A stretch of DNA of 36,900 bases, taken from a virus. Under the pieces are notes generated by a model that worked only from the letters and a program-made list of their open reading frames with translations, made no database searches and was not told the origin of the DNA. Below, piece after piece: positions 13,473 through 20,550 of the stretch; the stretch's first letter is position 1; every line of letters starts with the position of its first letter. The position numbers and the translations under genes were made by a program. The DNA lies in the IMG/VR virus record IMGVR_UViG_3300025910_000022, positions 1 through 36,900 of that record; one strand, written 5' to 3'.

Positions 13473-13868
13473 TCAACCCGGTCCACTTCCGCCCGGCCCA
13501 TTCCCAAGATTTCTTGGTCGAACGATTGTGACGTTAAGCCTTGCCTTCCTGGCTTTCAGAACCATATCCCATGTCCCGCCCGAGAGCTTGGTCGCAAACG
13601 CCACAACAAAGTCAGGCTTCCCTTCGGCGAGCATTTGGGCATTGCGAATCGGCCCAGCCCTTCTCCCATGCTTCTTCCAATCGGCCGGATAGGCCTGAAC
13701 GACATACCCGATCTTCGCTCCGATCTCTCCCGCGAGGGTATCAGCCCCTCGGCAAGCTCCATGAATCAAGCGCATCTCCCCAAATCCTGCGCGCACGTCA
13801 ATGAGGTAGTTCCAGATTCTGAGATGGTCTGTCCAGTCCCTTGAGCCACAGACAAGGAGCGTCTTCAC
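13473..13868 (-). CDS. SLOG-family protein (DUF2493/YspA type)
   Basis: GTG 13868 overlaps the previous stop (GTGA) and gives the family's usual start, MKTLLVCGSRDW; an ATG 15 nt upstream is less likely. In the 131-residue product GSRDW (8-12) and HGACRGAD (36-43) form the Rossmann-like nucleotide site of SLOG proteins, and GPIRNAQML (72-80) is the conserved third motif. Such proteins are thought to bind or sense nucleotide-derived ligands and are frequent in phages and defence islands. The role here is unknown. Confidence 0.8.
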   Translation of the reverse strand: MKTLLVCGSRDWTDHLRIWNYLIDVRAGFGEMRLIHGACRGADTLAGEIGAKIGYVVQAYPADWKKHGRRAGPIRNAQMLAEGKPDFVVAFATKLSGGTWDMVLKARKARLNVTIVRPRNLGNGPGGSGPG

Positions 13869-14020
13869 CGTGGCGCTCTCCATACCCAGCTCCAGAACTG
13901 CGGTATTTTGTGTTTCCAGGCCCAATCCCAACACTCCAAACAAAGCGCTTCATAGCGAGATGGAGCAACCCAGGAGTACCCGATATCTGTGAGCGGCTTC
14001 CCACATATCGGGCAGATCAT
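13865..14020 (-). CDS. 51-residue Cys-Trp-rich zinc protein
   Basis: ATG 14020 lies 4 nt after the previous stop, with GGGGAGG upstream. The product starts MICPICGKPLTDIG and has CLECWDWAW in the middle, a four-Cys ribbon followed by a Trp-rich tail (IPQFWSWVW). The longer in-frame region overlaps the well-supported 43-residue gene, so the short start is preferred. Confidence 0.6.
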   Translation of the reverse strand: MICPICGKPLTDIGYSWVAPSRYEALCLECWDWAWKHKIPQFWSWVWRAPR

Positions 14021-14024
14021 TGGG

Positions 14025-14156
14025 CTAGCAACCTCCCCGAAGGACCGCCTTGCAGGCGAGGCAGCAAACAACCAGGATTTTCCCATTCGGCTCCCTGCAA
14101 TCCAAGGCGTACCAAGCATAGAGCCTTGTCGGAGGATGCGGGCAATTTGCGCTCAT
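14025..14156 (-). CDS. 43-residue Cys-rich protein
   Basis: ATG 14156 overlaps the previous stop (ATGA) and TAG 14027-14025 is followed closely by the next gene. The product (MSANCPHPPTRLYAWYALD, then VVCCLACKAVLRGGC) has six Cys, enough for a zinc site. Chaining and Cys spacing make it likely real. Confidence 0.55.
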   Translation of the reverse strand: MSANCPHPPTRLYAWYALDCREPNGKILVVCCLACKAVLRGGC

Positions 14157-14347
14157 GCTGCCCTACCGCATGACTTCAGCACGACAGCCAAGACTTCCCG
14201 CTTCATCCCTTCGCCGAGGCTCTCAGAGGCGTATACGCCTACGTTGTGGCCGTACTCGCGGGCATGCGTGTGCGCCTGCTGTACAGCTCGGCTCTCGGAG
14301 GTAAAGTCACAGGTACACGGGCACTGATAGCAGACGATCGTGATCAT
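14153..14347 (-). CDS. Cys-rich protein, paralogue of the gene at 14547
   Basis: ATG 14347 has GGGGAAGG upstream and overlaps the previous stop. The 64-residue product begins ITIVCYQCPCTCDF and shares ESRAVQQAHxHAR with the product at 14547. The first 14 residues are nearly identical between the two, which points to recent duplication around the gene at 14344. Three Cys in CxxCxC plus two His suggest metal binding. Confidence 0.65.
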   Translation of the reverse strand: MITIVCYQCPCTCDFTSESRAVQQAHTHAREYGHNVGVYASESLGEGMKREVLAVVLKSCGRAA

Positions 14348-14550
14348 TCCTTCCCCAAATGAGTTAAGGCTCTCTTCTCCGTTGGACATTGACGACAGCG
14401 CCGGCGAATGGCATTCGTGGGACCATAAATATCCTGCTTGAGGACCTGCTCGTGCCCGCATTCAAGTCGCTCGTAATCAAGACCGCTGGCATGTCGATAG
14501 GTCGAAATAACCTTCCGCAAAGGGCGAGGTCGCAACGCATTGCGCTTCAC
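14344..14550 (-). CDS. 68-residue basic protein with CGH and CRQC
   Basis: GTG 14550 overlaps the previous stop (GTGA). The product is basic at the start (MKRNALRPRPLRKVI) and has LECGHEQ followed by RRRCRQC, a Cys-His-Cys-Cys zinc knuckle known from many small phage proteins. It lies between the two duplicated Cys-rich genes. Confidence 0.65.
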   Translation of the reverse strand: MKRNALRPRPLRKVISTYRHASGLDYERLECGHEQVLKQDIYGPTNAIRRRCRQCPTEKRALTHLGKE

Positions 14551-14735
14551 TTCCCAAGCACCAATGCCAGGATCGCGGAGATGGATGCGTGATGGCTTCC
14601 ACAGGTAAAACAGTTCCCAGTCTCGTCAACCTTGTCCACGAAAGCACGGGCGTGCTGATGTGCCTGCTGTACAGCTCTTGACTCGTCCACCAGGTCACAG
14701 GTACACGGACACTGATAGCAGACGATCGTGGTCAT
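14547..14735 (-). CDS. Cys-rich protein, paralogue of the gene at 14153
   Basis: ATG 14735 has AAGGAG 8 nt upstream and overlaps the previous stop. The 62-residue product starts TTIVCYQCPCTCDL and shares ESRAVQQAHxHAR with the product at 14153, then diverges into ETGNCFTCGSHHAS, which adds a CxxC pair. This copy could hold a full zinc site on its own. Confidence 0.65.
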   Translation of the reverse strand: MTTIVCYQCPCTCDLVDESRAVQQAHQHARAFVDKVDETGNCFTCGSHHASISAILALVLGK

Positions 14736-15190
14736 GATGGGATCTCCTTGGGCCTGTTTATCCTTTCGCTTTCCAGATCTATTCTGTTGTCATTCAACCA
14801 TGCTGCAATTCTTTTTGCGGTATGTTCCGAATCCACCAAAATCGGGGCTATCCCGCGACGTTCCTCTACTAAAGAGAAGAATAGCCCCAAGCTCCTTTCC
14901 GCTTTTGCTGTAGGATGGACAAACCACCTAGGCCAAGGAAGGATTTTGGCTGCGTAAAGTTCTAGCCTCCTCCATAACGCAACCTTGCCAGGAATACCCG
15001 AATTATGAAGAGGGGCCCCCAGCCTATCTAGAATTGGATTGCAGTCATCCTCCATGTCAGAAACCGCCTGAGCATAGCCGCCTAGATGTCCCTCGTCCTT
15101 AGCGCTTTGGATGGAAAATTCAAAGCATCCAGTCCCATAAGTCCCTGGAGAGCAATCGCATTTCTTAAGATGCTTCCATGCTGAATTCAT
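14732..15190 (-). CDS. 152-residue hypothetical protein
   Basis: ATG 15190 overlaps the previous stop (TGATG) with AAGGATGG upstream. The N-terminus has Cys (KKCDCSPGTYGTGC), followed by an acidic helix, a Trp/Pro-rich middle (KILPWPRWFVHP) and a C-terminal helix (EHTAKRIAAWLNDN). No family recognised. Confidence 0.6.
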   Translation of the reverse strand: MNSAWKHLKKCDCSPGTYGTGCFEFSIQSAKDEGHLGGYAQAVSDMEDDCNPILDRLGAPLHNSGIPGKVALWRRLELYAAKILPWPRWFVHPTAKAERSLGLFFSLVEERRGIAPILVDSEHTAKRIAAWLNDNRIDLESERINRPKEIPS

Positions 15191-15378
15191 CAGTAATCCA
15201 TCCTTTCTGGGCTGCTCGATTCCTGCAGCCCATAGGAACCCGTCAGAACTTCCCACACAGGTCTCTCAATCACTCCCGTGAGCCCTACAAAGCCAAGACC
15301 GAAGAGCAACCCAAGGGCCACCAGGACTAGCCACGAAGGGTTATCGCTGCGCTGCGTGTCCGTCCAGAGAAGGCTCAC
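15190..15378 (-). CDS. 62-residue single-span membrane protein
   Basis: GTG 15378 overlaps the previous stop (GTGA). One hydrophobic segment (WLVLVALGLLFGLGFVGLTG, about residues 16-35) lies between polar ends. As the second gene of a leftward operon it might alter the host membrane early in infection; this is inferred from topology only. Confidence 0.6.
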   Translation of the reverse strand: MSLLWTDTQRSDNPSWLVLVALGLLFGLGFVGLTGVIERPVWEVLTGSYGLQESSSPERMDY

Positions 15379-15665
15379 CGGGCACCCGCTTTCATCCGGT
15401 CGGCCATCGCCGCGATTCGCTCCTGCCTGAACCGCTCATGCTCCTTCTCGGTCACGATGCGAGACAGCCCGTTTCCGGTGTCCGTCTCACTGACCAACTC
15501 TTTGTTGATCCAGTAGGCATCCCGCTCGCATGAATCAGCATCGGGGCGTATCTGATACCGCGTGCCCCACTTGTCCGTAACCACCGCAACCACGGTCCCG
15601 TAATGGTCCGGATTCGCCATGTCCCCTCGGTTGTAAATCCTGATCCCTACTTCGAGTGTCAGCAT
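15375..15665 (-). CDS. Small beta-barrel-like protein, first gene of the leftward operon
   Basis: ATG 15665 has AAAGGAGAAG upstream and lies about 40 nt behind the promoter at 15708-15735. The 96-residue product has a KOW/SH3-like pattern (HYGTVVAVVTDKWGTRYQI) and a charged helical tail (EKEHERFRQERIAAMADRM). Similar small proteins occur in many phages without known role. Confidence 0.65.
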   Translation of the reverse strand: MLTLEVGIRIYNRGDMANPDHYGTVVAVVTDKWGTRYQIRPDADSCERDAYWINKELVSETDTGNGLSRIVTEKEHERFRQERIAAMADRMKAGAR

Positions 15666-15707
15666 TTCATCTTCTCCTTTCCCAAGAAGTCTTGCTGTCT
15701 ACTCGGT

Positions 15708-15735
15708 AATATATAAACGTTTACCACGCTGTCAA
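15708..15735 (-). promoter_or_regulatory. Leftward promoter with operator in the spacer
   Basis: On the minus strand TTGACA (15735-15730), 16 nt, then TATATT (15713-15708): a near-consensus sigma-70 promoter for the genes from 15665 to 13158. The spacer contains the palindrome TAAACGTTTA (15714-15723) and the core GGTAAACGTT, which recurs in the repressor promoter near 24815. Binding there would block polymerase. Confidence 0.75.
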
Positions 15736-15772
15736 GCCTATCTTGCGACAAAGATTTGACATAACCGATCAG

Positions 15773-15816
15773 CATAAATTCTATGATGCTGTAATGACAT
15801 CATAAATCCTATGATC
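15773..15816. repeat. Pair of iteron-like direct repeats
   Basis: CATAAATTCTATGATG (15773-15788) and CATAAATCCTATGATC (15801-15816) match at 14 of 16 positions and are spaced 28 nt apart. Each is itself a dyad; the second extends to ATCATA-N5-TATGAT. They look like binding sites of a dimeric protein, different from the TAAACGTT operator. Confidence 0.55.
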
Positions 15817-16278
15817 TGAATTGATTGTCTGTTAGCAGTCAGCACTCATGAGTGATAGTCGCTGCTCACGCTGGATAAGCGACCGATCAAGTTAACACCG
15901 TTAACTGACGTGGTAGATGTAAGTACTATTACCGGACGTTGATTTACAAGGCTCTATGATTCAGTGACTTGCAGAACTCAGCTCTGTCAACCTACCGATC
16001 CACTTCAGCACATATCCCTTCATGCATGTCTGTAAATCTATAGGGTTCAATGACATGTGCATGGGTGTCAAGAGATTGACAGAGGTGACAGCCAGGGGCA
16101 CCCGGACGGCGGGGAGGGTCCCCGACCGAGCGAGCTGTCGGCACCGATAGTCATGCCTGGAATATTCTGCAAGAAATTCATACTCCCGAAGAGGTTATTT
16201 CCCATGATTCAGGTGTAAGTATATGAGGGTATGTCCGTTACGAGGGCAGAGCCGAGTGCACAACGGGATCGGGTGGTA

Positions 16279-16295
16279 TTAAGATCTGATCTTAA
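16279..16295. repeat. Perfect 17-bp palindrome
   Basis: TTAAGATC-T-GATCTTAA is a perfect dyad with one central base, found about 65 nt beyond the end of the repressor-led operon. It could be an operator or part of a termination structure; no T run follows on either strand. Confidence 0.5.
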
Positions 16296-16360
16296 CAAAG
16301 AGCGCGAGACTCGGAGGGTTTGGCAGGGTACAGGTAGGCCATAGATTTATATGTTTATGG

Positions 16361-16546
16361 TTATTTGTCGGTCTTCCTTGGTTCCGGCTTCTGGGAGTTC
16401 TGTTGGTGGCACTCTTTATGGGCGGCTGCTACCAGGGTGCGCCAGAAGCGTTTACGGAAGAAGACGGGTTTTTGGGGGTAGATGGTGGAGTGGCAGTAGA
16501 AGCAGCGGCGGGAGGGGTCGTCGGGGTAGGAGAACTCCCAGGGCAT
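16361..16546 (-). CDS. 61-residue zinc protein, last gene of the operon
   Basis: ATG 16546 overlaps the previous stop (TAATG). The product has RRCFYCHSTIYPQK and then AHKECHQQ, a Cys-Cys-His-Cys pattern suited to zinc, and a basic tail. It ends the leftward operon. Confidence 0.6.
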   Translation of the reverse strand: MPWEFSYPDDPSRRCFYCHSTIYPQKPVFFRKRFWRTLVAAAHKECHQQNSQKPEPRKTDK

Positions 16547-16770
16547 TAGGCTGGGGGGCTACCTGAGACCTTGCGTTCTTGGATGGCACCGCAGGTCTGG
16601 CAGGTTCGGCGTTGGTGGATTTCTGAGTACCGGATAGGTGGGCCGTCTGGTTTTCCGAAAAGGCGACCTCCGAAGGTCAGGGGCTGCCAGAGCATGGAGA
16701 CCTCATAGCCGGGTCCCCATTTCTCCCAGCGGTGATTTCCGTCTGCCGAAGTACAGGATTGCCAGGGCAT
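16546..16770 (-). CDS. 74-residue protein with CxxC motif
   Basis: ATG 16770 has GGAGG 4 nt upstream and overlaps the previous stop (TGATG). The product is Trp/Gly-rich at the start (MPWQSCTSADGNHRWEKWG) and has TCQTCGAIQERK near the end. One Cys pair plus an early Cys and His could bind zinc. Unknown function. Confidence 0.6.
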   Translation of the reverse strand: MPWQSCTSADGNHRWEKWGPGYEVSMLWQPLTFGGRLFGKPDGPPIRYSEIHQRRTCQTCGAIQERKVSGSPPA

Positions 16771-16928
16771 CACTCCTCCTCGGTGAGCTTGTACCCCAGG
16801 TAGGCCATGAGGGTTCCCAGGACGGTGAGGCCGACCGCGAGCGATAGAGAGTGGCTCCAGAGGATGAAGCAGAAGGAGGCCATCAGGACGCCGAGGAGGA
16901 AGAGGGCGAAGCCGAGGAGTTGTTTCAT
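16770..16928 (-). CDS. 52-residue two-span membrane protein
   Basis: ATG 16928 opens a short frame with two hydrophobic segments (about residues 4-24 and 29-45; start MKQLLGFALFLLGVLMASF) and an acidic end (KLTEEE). Its stop overlaps the next start (TGATG). The ribosome site is weak. It could anchor or transport a product of the sugar genes; this is inference. Confidence 0.6.
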   Translation of the reverse strand: MKQLLGFALFLLGVLMASFCFILWSHSLSLAVGLTVLGTLMAYLGYKLTEEE

Positions 16929-16935
16929 GTGGAAC
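16920..16935. other. Degenerate parS-like sequence
   Basis: On the minus strand the start region of the membrane protein gene reads GTTCCACATGAAACAA, close to the ParB site consensus (one central mismatch, ATG for GTG, and small end differences). It overlaps the ATG at 16928. Together with 294-309 it makes two parS-like sites in the window. Confidence 0.25.
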
Positions 16936-16952
16936 GGTCTACCATCCAAGCC

Positions 16953-17555
16953 TCACGACTTGCACTCTCCGGAGATGAGGTGCGCCTGTATCCCTGCATA
17001 GACGGCACTGCTGATGCGATCGCCGGGCGTCCCGATGTCGTCGTTCTGGGCGTAGCAGTAGATGTCCTTGTAGCACTTTATGCAGGTGGCGGAAATGAGA
17101 CAGCCCCAGATTTCGCCCAGGGGTGGATGCTGGAGAACCCGAGGGCCTTCCCGGCAAGCGTCGTTGGTCAGGATGGAGATGGCGCGCTTGTGGCCTCCGT
17201 GCATGGGCCAGGCGTACTCGGGGAACATCTCGTAGACCTTGTAGACCTCGTACTTGACCGGCCAGCGCTTCTTGACCCAGTCGGGGGCATGGGCCTCCTT
17301 CAGATGCTCGAGCCAGTTCTTGGGGACCTCTATGGTCTTGCGGTGAGAGGCCGGGCAATACCATTTCGCGGCCCATTCCGTGAAGCGGCGTGCGGGATTG
17401 TTATCGACGAACCATTTGAGCATTTGCATGGAGCCCTGACCAGCGACATGGCCCATGCGGCAGGCGCAGCCGAAGGTCTGCAGCGTCAGCTCCAGGGTTT
17501 CTCGCTTCAGGAACTCCATGGTCAGGGGCCTCGAGTGCTCGTGGACGTCAGCCAC
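16953..17555 (-). CDS. 200-residue hypothetical protein of the glycan operon
   Basis: GTG 17555 directly follows the previous stop, with GGAGG 6 nt upstream. The product is Trp/Lys-rich with CACRMGH early, a central EVPKNWLEHLKEAHAPDWVKK segment, and a C-terminal ATCIKCYKDIYCY with Cys pairs. The conserved look of the Cys and His suggests a metal site. No family recognised; co-transcription implies a link with the sugar genes. Confidence 0.6.
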   Translation of the reverse strand: MADVHEHSRPLTMEFLKRETLELTLQTFGCACRMGHVAGQGSMQMLKWFVDNNPARRFTEWAAKWYCPASHRKTIEVPKNWLEHLKEAHAPDWVKKRWPVKYEVYKVYEMFPEYAWPMHGGHKRAISILTNDACREGPRVLQHPPLGEIWGCLISATCIKCYKDIYCYAQNDDIGTPGDRISSAVYAGIQAHLISGECKS

Positions 17556-18017
17556 TCACCACCTCCAGGGCCATGGGATGACGATGAGGCGTCCGGTGAC
17601 GATGAACTTGCCCACGTCGTAGGGGAGGCGGAGGAGGCCCAGCAAGCGGGCGTACCAGGGGACCGCGGTCCAGGACCAGTCGACCATGGTGGTCTTCTTC
17701 GGAGTGCTGTCAGAGAACAGCCCAGGGTGTTCCTGGAACAGGAATCCGGTGTAGCTGGAGACCTTCGCGTTTGCTGCAACGAGTGTCGGCGTCTCTTCTC
17801 CGGGACTTAGCAGATTGCCGTACTTCCCGATTCGCAGTCCTTCCTGGTTCTCTTTCTCTATGGCATTGGCGTAGGGATCTGCTGGGTCGCGGTCTGGGGG
17901 CTCGCAGAGGTACTGGGCCTGGAAATTATCCGCGGCGCCTTCCTGGACGAATCTGTTCTCTTCCCTCACCTTCTCAGCCAGGCGTGTCAGGTCTTCCTTG
18001 GAGAATTTCTTGGTCAC
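17556..18017 (-). CDS. 153-residue hypothetical protein with C-terminal hydrophobic part
   Basis: GTG 18017 overlaps the previous stop (GTGA). The N-terminal half is charged (KFSKEDLTRLAEKVREENRF). The C-terminal half is hydrophobic and Trp-rich (VDWSWTAVPWYARLLGLLRL, then VIPWPWRW) and may sit on the membrane. This would suit a partner of membrane-linked glycosyl transfer. No family recognised. Confidence 0.6.
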   Translation of the reverse strand: MTKKFSKEDLTRLAEKVREENRFVQEGAADNFQAQYLCEPPDRDPADPYANAIEKENQEGLRIGKYGNLLSPGEETPTLVAANAKVSSYTGFLFQEHPGLFSDSTPKKTTMVDWSWTAVPWYARLLGLLRLPYDVGKFIVTGRLIVIPWPWRW

Positions 18018-18778
18018 GGGTGCCTCCAGATAGTCCTGCCAGGTTTGCGTTCGACGGTCCTCGGCAAATGGGCCCAGGGGGTTGGGCTTCCATGCTTCTT
18101 GAGCATGTAGACTTGATTGATGGCGATCTTGGCTTGGCCGTCAGGGGTTGCCAGGCCAGGTCGTTCATGATGGAGATGGACTCCCGAGATGGAGTCATCC
18201 CAGAGAAAGTCGAGTCCGGTCCTCCAAAGGCGCAGGTACAGATCGTCATCCTCGTACCACAGGCCGGGCATGAACCCCTCGTCGCACCCACCGATTGCCT
18301 TCATGGAGGCGTTGGGGACGCAGGAAATGAACCCCAGTGGACGTGGCATCGCAGCAGAGGCCAGCACCCCCGGTTCCGCTCCAGTGACAAGTTGCTCCGG
18401 GGTGGAATTCTTGCAGGCACCGAAGACCACAAGATTGCCTTCCTGACACAGGGTCTTCGCCTTGTGGATATTCCCGGGCGCCTGGACGACCTCGCTGCTG
18501 AGGCAGTAGAGAAGATCTCCTGTCGCTACCGTAAAAGAGAAGTTCCATGCCCTGGCAGGGCAGATCCATTCAGGCGCGCCCGGGATGGTTACGAAGCGCA
18601 CGGGGAACGGCAGGCCATCGTAGGCGTCTCTGGCTCCGTCCCTGGCCTCCTGGGTTGGCCTGTCCAGGGTGATGACCATCTCGTCCGGTTGATTGCCCTC
18701 GAGACGGAAGGACTCGGCTACTTGGCGGGACACCTCCGGACTTCGGTTGTGGATGGTTAGGCAGACCGATACCCTCAC
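18014..18778 (-). CDS. GT-A fold glycosyltransferase (GT2/GT27-like)
   Basis: GTG 18778 overlaps the previous stop (GTGA). The 254-residue product starts with the GT2 strand VSVCLTIHNRSPE and ends its catalytic part with the galactosyltransferase-type block CDEGFMPGLWYEDDDLYLRL (EDDD at 176-179), where the Glu-Asp pair is the usual catalytic base. The DxD metal site after LLYC is replaced by LSSE, as in some members. It should transfer a sugar from a nucleotide donor; donor and acceptor cannot be told. Confidence 0.75.
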   Translation of the reverse strand: MRVSVCLTIHNRSPEVSRQVAESFRLEGNQPDEMVITLDRPTQEARDGARDAYDGLPFPVRFVTIPGAPEWICPARAWNFSFTVATGDLLYCLSSEVVQAPGNIHKAKTLCQEGNLVVFGACKNSTPEQLVTGAEPGVLASAAMPRPLGFISCVPNASMKAIGGCDEGFMPGLWYEDDDLYLRLWRTGLDFLWDDSISGVHLHHERPGLATPDGQAKIAINQVYMLKKHGSPTPWAHLPRTVERKPGRTIWRHP

Positions 18779-19230
18779 GCGCCTTTCTCCTTCTCTCGTT
18801 CTGCCTCATGCTCGCAGCGCCCGAGGCGCCTCTTGCTCTGATTGCAATTCGAGCAGAGAAGCTGGTACTTCTCTTGTGGATTCTCCATCTGGAGAACTTC
18901 AGCATAGGCACGATGCGGGCCGAACGCTCGGCGTTGCTGGCTGCCTCCTCCATGGACATGGTCGATGTCCAAGAATGAGTCCCGGGTCTCTCCGCAGCAA
19001 ACGCATTTCCCGCCGAGTCGTTGTCGACACCGATAGCGCCGTCGCACCTTGGCGTCATGGTTGTACCGGGCCAGAACATCGGGGTGGCGATGGCGGTAGA
19101 TGCGTGTTGCGGCCCTAGTCTTTTCCGGATGCTTCTTCGCCCAGTCGCGCAAATAAATGGCCCTGCAGCCATGGCAGTAGGAATTGTTCCCGTGGCGCGG
19201 CTCAGTCCCGCACTTGACACACAACTTCAT
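18775..19230 (-). CDS. HNH homing-type endonuclease with zinc finger
   Basis: ATG 19230 starts 29 nt inside the previous gene, with GGAGG upstream. In the 151-residue product C4-x2-C7 and C19-x2-C22 form an N-terminal finger; C76-x2-C79, D90-H91 and C126-x2-C129 with N130 and K133 form the HNH part (LDIDHVHGGG, then LCSNCNQSK). It shares this plan with the protein at 32127, so the phage carries two members of one mobile endonuclease family. It interrupts the sugar operon without breaking a gene. Confidence 0.8.
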   Translation of the reverse strand: MKLCVKCGTEPRHGNNSYCHGCRAIYLRDWAKKHPEKTRAATRIYRHRHPDVLARYNHDAKVRRRYRCRQRLGGKCVCCGETRDSFLDIDHVHGGGSQQRRAFGPHRAYAEVLQMENPQEKYQLLCSNCNQSKRRLGRCEHEAEREKEKGA

Positions 19231-19429
19231 TTCCAGGCACCTCCAGCGTGCAGGTTCGGATCACAGACGGCTTGCCATGCCGGCAAGGGAATGGACCATT
19301 GTCCCCAGGAGTCGCCATGTTGGGCCCATAGATCCACACCAGCGACACTCCATCGTCGTAGGGATTGTCCACGTCGCAGCACGGCTGATTGTTCTCCTGG
19401 TGCAGGATCAGGCGGACGTGGTAGGTCAT
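19202..19429 (-). CDS. 75-residue hypothetical protein after the radical SAM gene
   Basis: ATG 19429 overlaps the radical SAM stop (ATGA). The beta-rich product (TYHVRLILHQENNQPCCDVD) has five Cys, including CC and later single Cys. Tight coupling suggests it may be a small partner or substrate peptide of the radical SAM enzyme; this is only a possibility. Confidence 0.6.
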   Translation of the reverse strand: MTYHVRLILHQENNQPCCDVDNPYDDGVSLVWIYGPNMATPGDNGPFPCRHGKPSVIRTCTLEVPGNEVVCQVRD

Positions 19430-20550
19430 GGGAACTCGATATGCAGCGGCGGTATCTTAGAGAGCAGGGCGTTCACGGCACGGTTAGACGGGTTGAATTG
19501 ACAGCGTTCGCAGCCCCGCGGGTCAAACGACTCCATAAACTGGCGGCGCTCTTCGCTTGCCCAGAACTCATCGAACCGGCGCTCCTTTAGATTCCCCAGA
19601 TCTCCAGCTAGCTTGCCGCGCTGGTTGTAGCTGTAGACACAGCAAATGTAGAGCTGCATGTCAGCGCCGACATACGAGCAATAGTGCATCTTTGCGCAGA
19701 CCGGGTAGTCGGGATTCCCGAGTCGAAGATCCTCAATGCGATCCCCGAAGAGATCGTAGACCTTGAAGTTGTCCGTTTCGTGCGTCTTGGCCTTGTCGAT
19801 TTCGCGCTTAATGTCGTCGTAGATCTCCAGGTAGGGCTTCTCGTCATCAGGTCCGAACATCGCACTGAGGCGGATATTCTGGCAATCGGCTGCCCGTGCC
19901 ACTAGCGTTCCCAATTCCAGTTCCTGCCAGTTATGTGGCATCACGACGAACCCCATCCCCAGAACGCATTCGGATTCGGCTCGGCGAATTGCCATGGCGA
20001 TGCTCGACAGATTGTTCAGCACCTTGGCGAAGTTGCTTGGATGGGTCGTCCGCGTCTTGCTGTAGGTCTCGGACGTGCCTGCGTCAACGCTGATGCGGAC
20101 CCAGGAGAATCGCGGCAGGAGATGAATGACCTCCGGCGTGAGCGCAACGCCATTGGAAACCAGAGAACACTTGAACCCGAGTTCCAGCGCATGCTCGAAG
20201 ATGCGCTTATGTCCAGGGGCCAGAAGCGGCTCGCCGCCGCCAGTGAACTGCACGGCCTGAACGCCCGCCGCTTTCATCTCTTCCAGAAGCGATAAGGCCC
20301 GATCGGTCGGCATGAAGCGCTTGGGATTGGAATGGCCGAACTTACTTACCTCAGATTCCCCCACGAACAGCTCGTTGCTCAGGTTACCGGGCATCCGATA
20401 TGCGCACCATGGGGTGCCGTCAGGATTTACGCAGTCCTGCTGGCACAGATCGGACAAGATCATCTGGACCTGAGTGGGGGCTGTCGGCGGGAAGCCCTCA
20501 TGGTAGGCCAGCCACGCCATCTTGTCGTTTCCGTATGGCGTCTCGCTCAT
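19426..20550 (-). CDS. Radical SAM protein with SPASM-like Cys tail
   Basis: ATG 20550 follows the previous stop by 3 nt. The 374-residue product carries the radical SAM cluster site in an expanded form: C36-x3-C40-x8-C49 followed by AYRM, where relatives read CxxxCxxCxYR. The GGE motif (FTGGGEPLLAPG) binds the methionine part of SAM, and SLVSNG and RISVDAG are further core strands. A C-terminal Cys group (CAKMHYC, YICC, CERCQF) resembles a SPASM domain holding extra iron-sulphur clusters. Such enzymes modify peptides, proteins or sugars by radical chemistry. The 6-residue insertion in the Cys loop is unusual. Confidence 0.8.
   Translation of the reverse strand: MSETPYGNDKMAWLAYHEGFPPTAPTQVQMILSDLCQQDCVNPDGTPWCAYRMPGNLSNELFVGESEVSKFGHSNPKRFMPTDRALSLLEEMKAAGVQAVQFTGGGEPLLAPGHKRIFEHALELGFKCSLVSNGVALTPEVIHLLPRFSWVRISVDAGTSETYSKTRTTHPSNFAKVLNNLSSIAMAIRRAESECVLGMGFVVMPHNWQELELGTLVARAADCQNIRLSAMFGPDDEKPYLEIYDDIKREIDKAKTHETDNFKVYDLFGDRIEDLRLGNPDYPVCAKMHYCSYVGADMQLYICCVYSYNQRGKLAGDLGNLKERRFDEFWASEERRQFMESFDPRGCERCQFNPSNRAVNALLSKIPPLHIEFP

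Larger units (their letters stand above)
15736..16360. other. Gene-free region rich in palindromes; possible origin or regulatory zone
   Basis: No gene is supported here on either strand. It holds two 16-nt direct repeats (15773-15816), the palindrome CACTCATGAGTG (15843-15854), GTTAACACCGTTAAC (15891-15905), two copies of ATGATTCAG (15956, 16204), a hairpin CGGGGA-GGG-TCCCCG (16110-16124) and a 17-bp palindrome (16279-16295). TTGACA at 15756-15761 could start a rightward transcript, but its -10 is poor. The region separates the two leftward gene blocks and is a reasonable place for a replication origin. Confidence 0.5.

Noticed and set aside
12831-13844. Long + strand frame of 337 codons
   Set aside because: It runs through the VRR-NUC gene in another frame and opposite to the zinc-ribbon and SLOG genes; composition is Ser/Pro/Arg-rich and it matches no family.
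15756-15787. Rightward promoter from TTGACA 15756
   Set aside because: The -10 is either TTCTAT at 17 nt or TATGAT at 20 nt, both poor, and no + strand gene follows; mentioned only within the non-coding region.
16851-17810. Long + strand frame of 319 codons
   Set aside because: It is antisense to the 52-, 200- and 153-residue operon genes, a typical artefact of GC-rich third positions.
17771-18760. Long + strand frame of 329 codons
   Set aside because: It is the shadow of the GT-A glycosyltransferase and its downstream gene; no ribosome site or protein-like pattern.
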